From Thiobacillus sp. (GTDB taxonomy: Bacteria > Pseudomonadota > Gammaproteobacteria > Burkholderiales > Thiobacillaceae), in assembly GCA_024710445.1 (NCBI GenBank), contig JANJUT010000212.1, forward strand, positions 1 to 6,736: a DNA stretch of 6,736 nt, given 5' to 3'. Every line of letters starts with the position of its first letter. Positions within the stretch are counted from its first letter, which is position 1. Below the pieces are notes generated by a model. That model saw nothing but the letters and a program-made list of their open reading frames with translations. It made no database searches and was not told the DNA's origin. This document shows, piece by piece, positions 5,613 to 6,736 of the stretch. The position numbers and the translations under genes were made by a program.

Positions 5613-6736
5613 GTGTGCCTGCCTGGCTGGCCCGCAATGTGTTTCGTGCGCAGGAAGCGGCGATGCATCGTCCCACCTTTTCGATGCTCGCCGAACTGGA
5701 GCGCAGCCAGTGGCTGTCACGCGAAGCGATGCAGTCGCTGCAAACGGAGCGCCTCAATGCCTTGCTGCAAAGTGCGCTGGCACATAGTCCCTGGCATGCG
5801 GCTCGATTGCGTGAGGCCGGACTGGTCGATGCCGCTGCAGCGGGGGCTGTTTCCCTGGGCGATCTGTCGCGCCTGCCGACGATGAACAAGCGCGATGCGC
5901 GCGACAACGTCGAGCAACTGGTATGGCGCGAGGTGCCGGGTGGCGTGTTCAAGTACACCACCGGCGGATCAAGCGGGGAGCCGTTGATTTTCTACTTTGG
6001 CCGCGCCCGTCAGGCGGCTGACGCGGCGGGTCGACTGCGGGCACGGCGCTGGTGGGGGCTGGCGCCGGGTGAGCGCGAGGTGTATCTGTGGGGGGCCCCC
6101 GTGGAGTTGTCCAGAACGGATCGCGTCAAGACGCTGCGCGACCGGCTGGTCAATCAGCTGCTGCTGAATGCATTCGAGATGTCGCCTGAACGGATGGACG
6201 AGTATCTGGTGGCGATCCGGGACTGGAACCCGAAAGCGATTTACGGTTACGCCAGCAGTCTGGCCCTGCTCGCCGCCCATGCCGAGTCGCGTGCGGCTTG
6301 CCTGAAATGGCCATCGCTGCGCGTGGTGTGTGCGACCGGCGAACCGCTGTTTCCGCACCAGCGCGAACTGATCGAACGCGTGTTCGGGGTGCCGGTGTCG
6401 GTGGAATACGGTGCGCGTGATGCCGGCCTGATGGCGCTGCAGTCACCGGATGGGACCTTGTTGCAAATGAGCGAGACCCATCTCATTGAAGTGCTGGATG
6501 ATGTCGGCAATCCGGTTGAGGAAGGCGAGGCGGTCATCACCAGCCTGGTGTCCGAGGCACAGCCCTTTATCCGCTACCGGACGGGCGATGTGGTGCGGCG
6601 TTCTGGGCGGCGCGACCCTGGTGGACGCGGCCTCGAGGTGCTGGATAGCGTGGTGGGGCGTCAGACTGATTTCATCGTGGCAGCCGATGGCCGCATCATG
6701 CATGCGCTGGCGGTGATCTATGTGTTGCGGGCGATC
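5609..6736 (+). CDS. Phenylacetate-CoA ligase/CapK-like adenylate-forming enzyme, 3' end beyond the window
   Basis: An open frame from ATG 5609 runs to the right edge without a stop; 376 codons are seen. Relatives have about 430-470 residues, so roughly the last 60-90 are missing. The family activates a carboxylic acid as an acyl-adenylate, often passing it to CoA. CapK-type members occur in capsule and EPS loci with unproven substrates. Visible motifs are the ATP phosphate loop YTTGGSSGEP (116-125), IYGYASSLALLA (211-222), VVCATGEPLFPHQRELIERVFG (239-260, split here as VVCATGEPLF then PHQRELIERVFG), EYGARDAGLMA (266-276, in place of the usual YGxxE), and FIRYRTGDVV (320-329). It continues with VVGRQTDFIVAADGRIMHAL (348-367), leading into the C-terminal lid. 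The expected cysteine-containing CxCGRG block before it reads DPGGRG (336-341), so those cysteines are absent. It overlaps the preceding stop by 4 bp. It is distinct from the larger XrtA-associated AMP-dependent synthetase/ligases. Confidence 0.88.
   Translation, partial: MSVPAWLARNVFRAQEAAMHRPTFSMLAELERSQWLSREAMQSLQTERLNALLQSALAHSPWHAARLREAGLVDAAAAGAVSLGDLSRLPTMNKRDARDNVEQLVWREVPGGVFKYTTGGSSGEPLIFYFGRARQAADAAGRLRARRWWGLAPGEREVYLWGAPVELSRTDRVKTLRDRLVNQLLLNAFEMSPERMDEYLVAIRDWNPKAIYGYASSLALLAAHAESRAACLKWPSLRVVCATGEPLFPHQRELIERVFGVPVSVEYGARDAGLMALQSPDGTLLQMSETHLIEVLDDVGNPVEEGEAVITSLVSEAQPFIRYRTGDVVRRSGRRDPGGRGLEVLDSVVGRQTDFIVAADGRIMHALAVIYVLRAI

Noticed and set aside
6486..6716. A short plus-strand open frame inside the CapK-like gene, considered as evidence of a frameshift there
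   Set aside because: The main frame stays open from 5609 to the window edge and shows family motifs both before (RYRTGD) and after (VVGRQTDFI) this stretch, so no frameshift is needed.
1..6736. CRISPR arrays, tRNA/rRNA genes, insertion sequences or integrase attachment sites
   Set aside because: None seen: nearly every base is in a supported coding frame, with no spaced repeats, transposase motifs or long terminal inverted repeats.

Overview
The window is a single, tightly packed plus-strand operon from a GC-rich proteobacterium. The best fit is a betaproteobacterium that carries the exosortase A (XrtA)/PEP-CTERM system. This rests on codon bias and on close family-level resemblance of several gene products to XrtA-associated families; the species cannot be fixed from the sequence. 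It reads as the middle of an exopolysaccharide (EPS) locus of the type found beside xrtA.

Layout, left to right. (1) Bases 2-76 are the last 24 codons of an open frame entering from the left edge; position and sequence suggest the C-terminal (EpsI-like) end of exosortase A. (2) 73-1197 is a GT4 glycosyltransferase of the XrtA-associated TIGR03088 type. (3) After the only real gap (53 bp), 1251-3170 is the XrtA-associated class II glutamine amidotransferase/asparagine-synthetase-like protein (TIGR03108 type). (4) 3167-4393 is a second GT4 enzyme, of the exosortase A-associated TIGR04063 (Daro_2409) type. (5) About 4386-5612 is a third GT4 enzyme without an XrtA-specific family that I can name. 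(6) 5609-6736 is a phenylacetate-CoA ligase/CapK-like adenylate-forming protein that runs off the right edge with 376 codons visible.

Four of the five gene junctions overlap (ATGA or similar), which implies translational coupling and co-expression. Together the genes would build and decorate a repeat unit. Three cytoplasmic GDP/UDP-sugar-type transferases add sugars to a lipid-linked precursor. The amidotransferase probably amidates a carboxylated component, and the adenylate-forming enzyme probably activates an acid used to modify the polymer or its lipid. Polymerisation, export and protein-sorting functions would lie outside the window. The individual substrates are not known from sequence.

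No RNA genes, insertion sequences, CRISPR arrays, integrase sites or convincing terminators were seen. No gene-free stretch exceeds 53 bp. The system type is already known at family level. The less described points are the chemical roles of the amidotransferase and the CapK-like enzyme, the changed motif in the latter, and a probable TTG start in the third glycosyltransferase.
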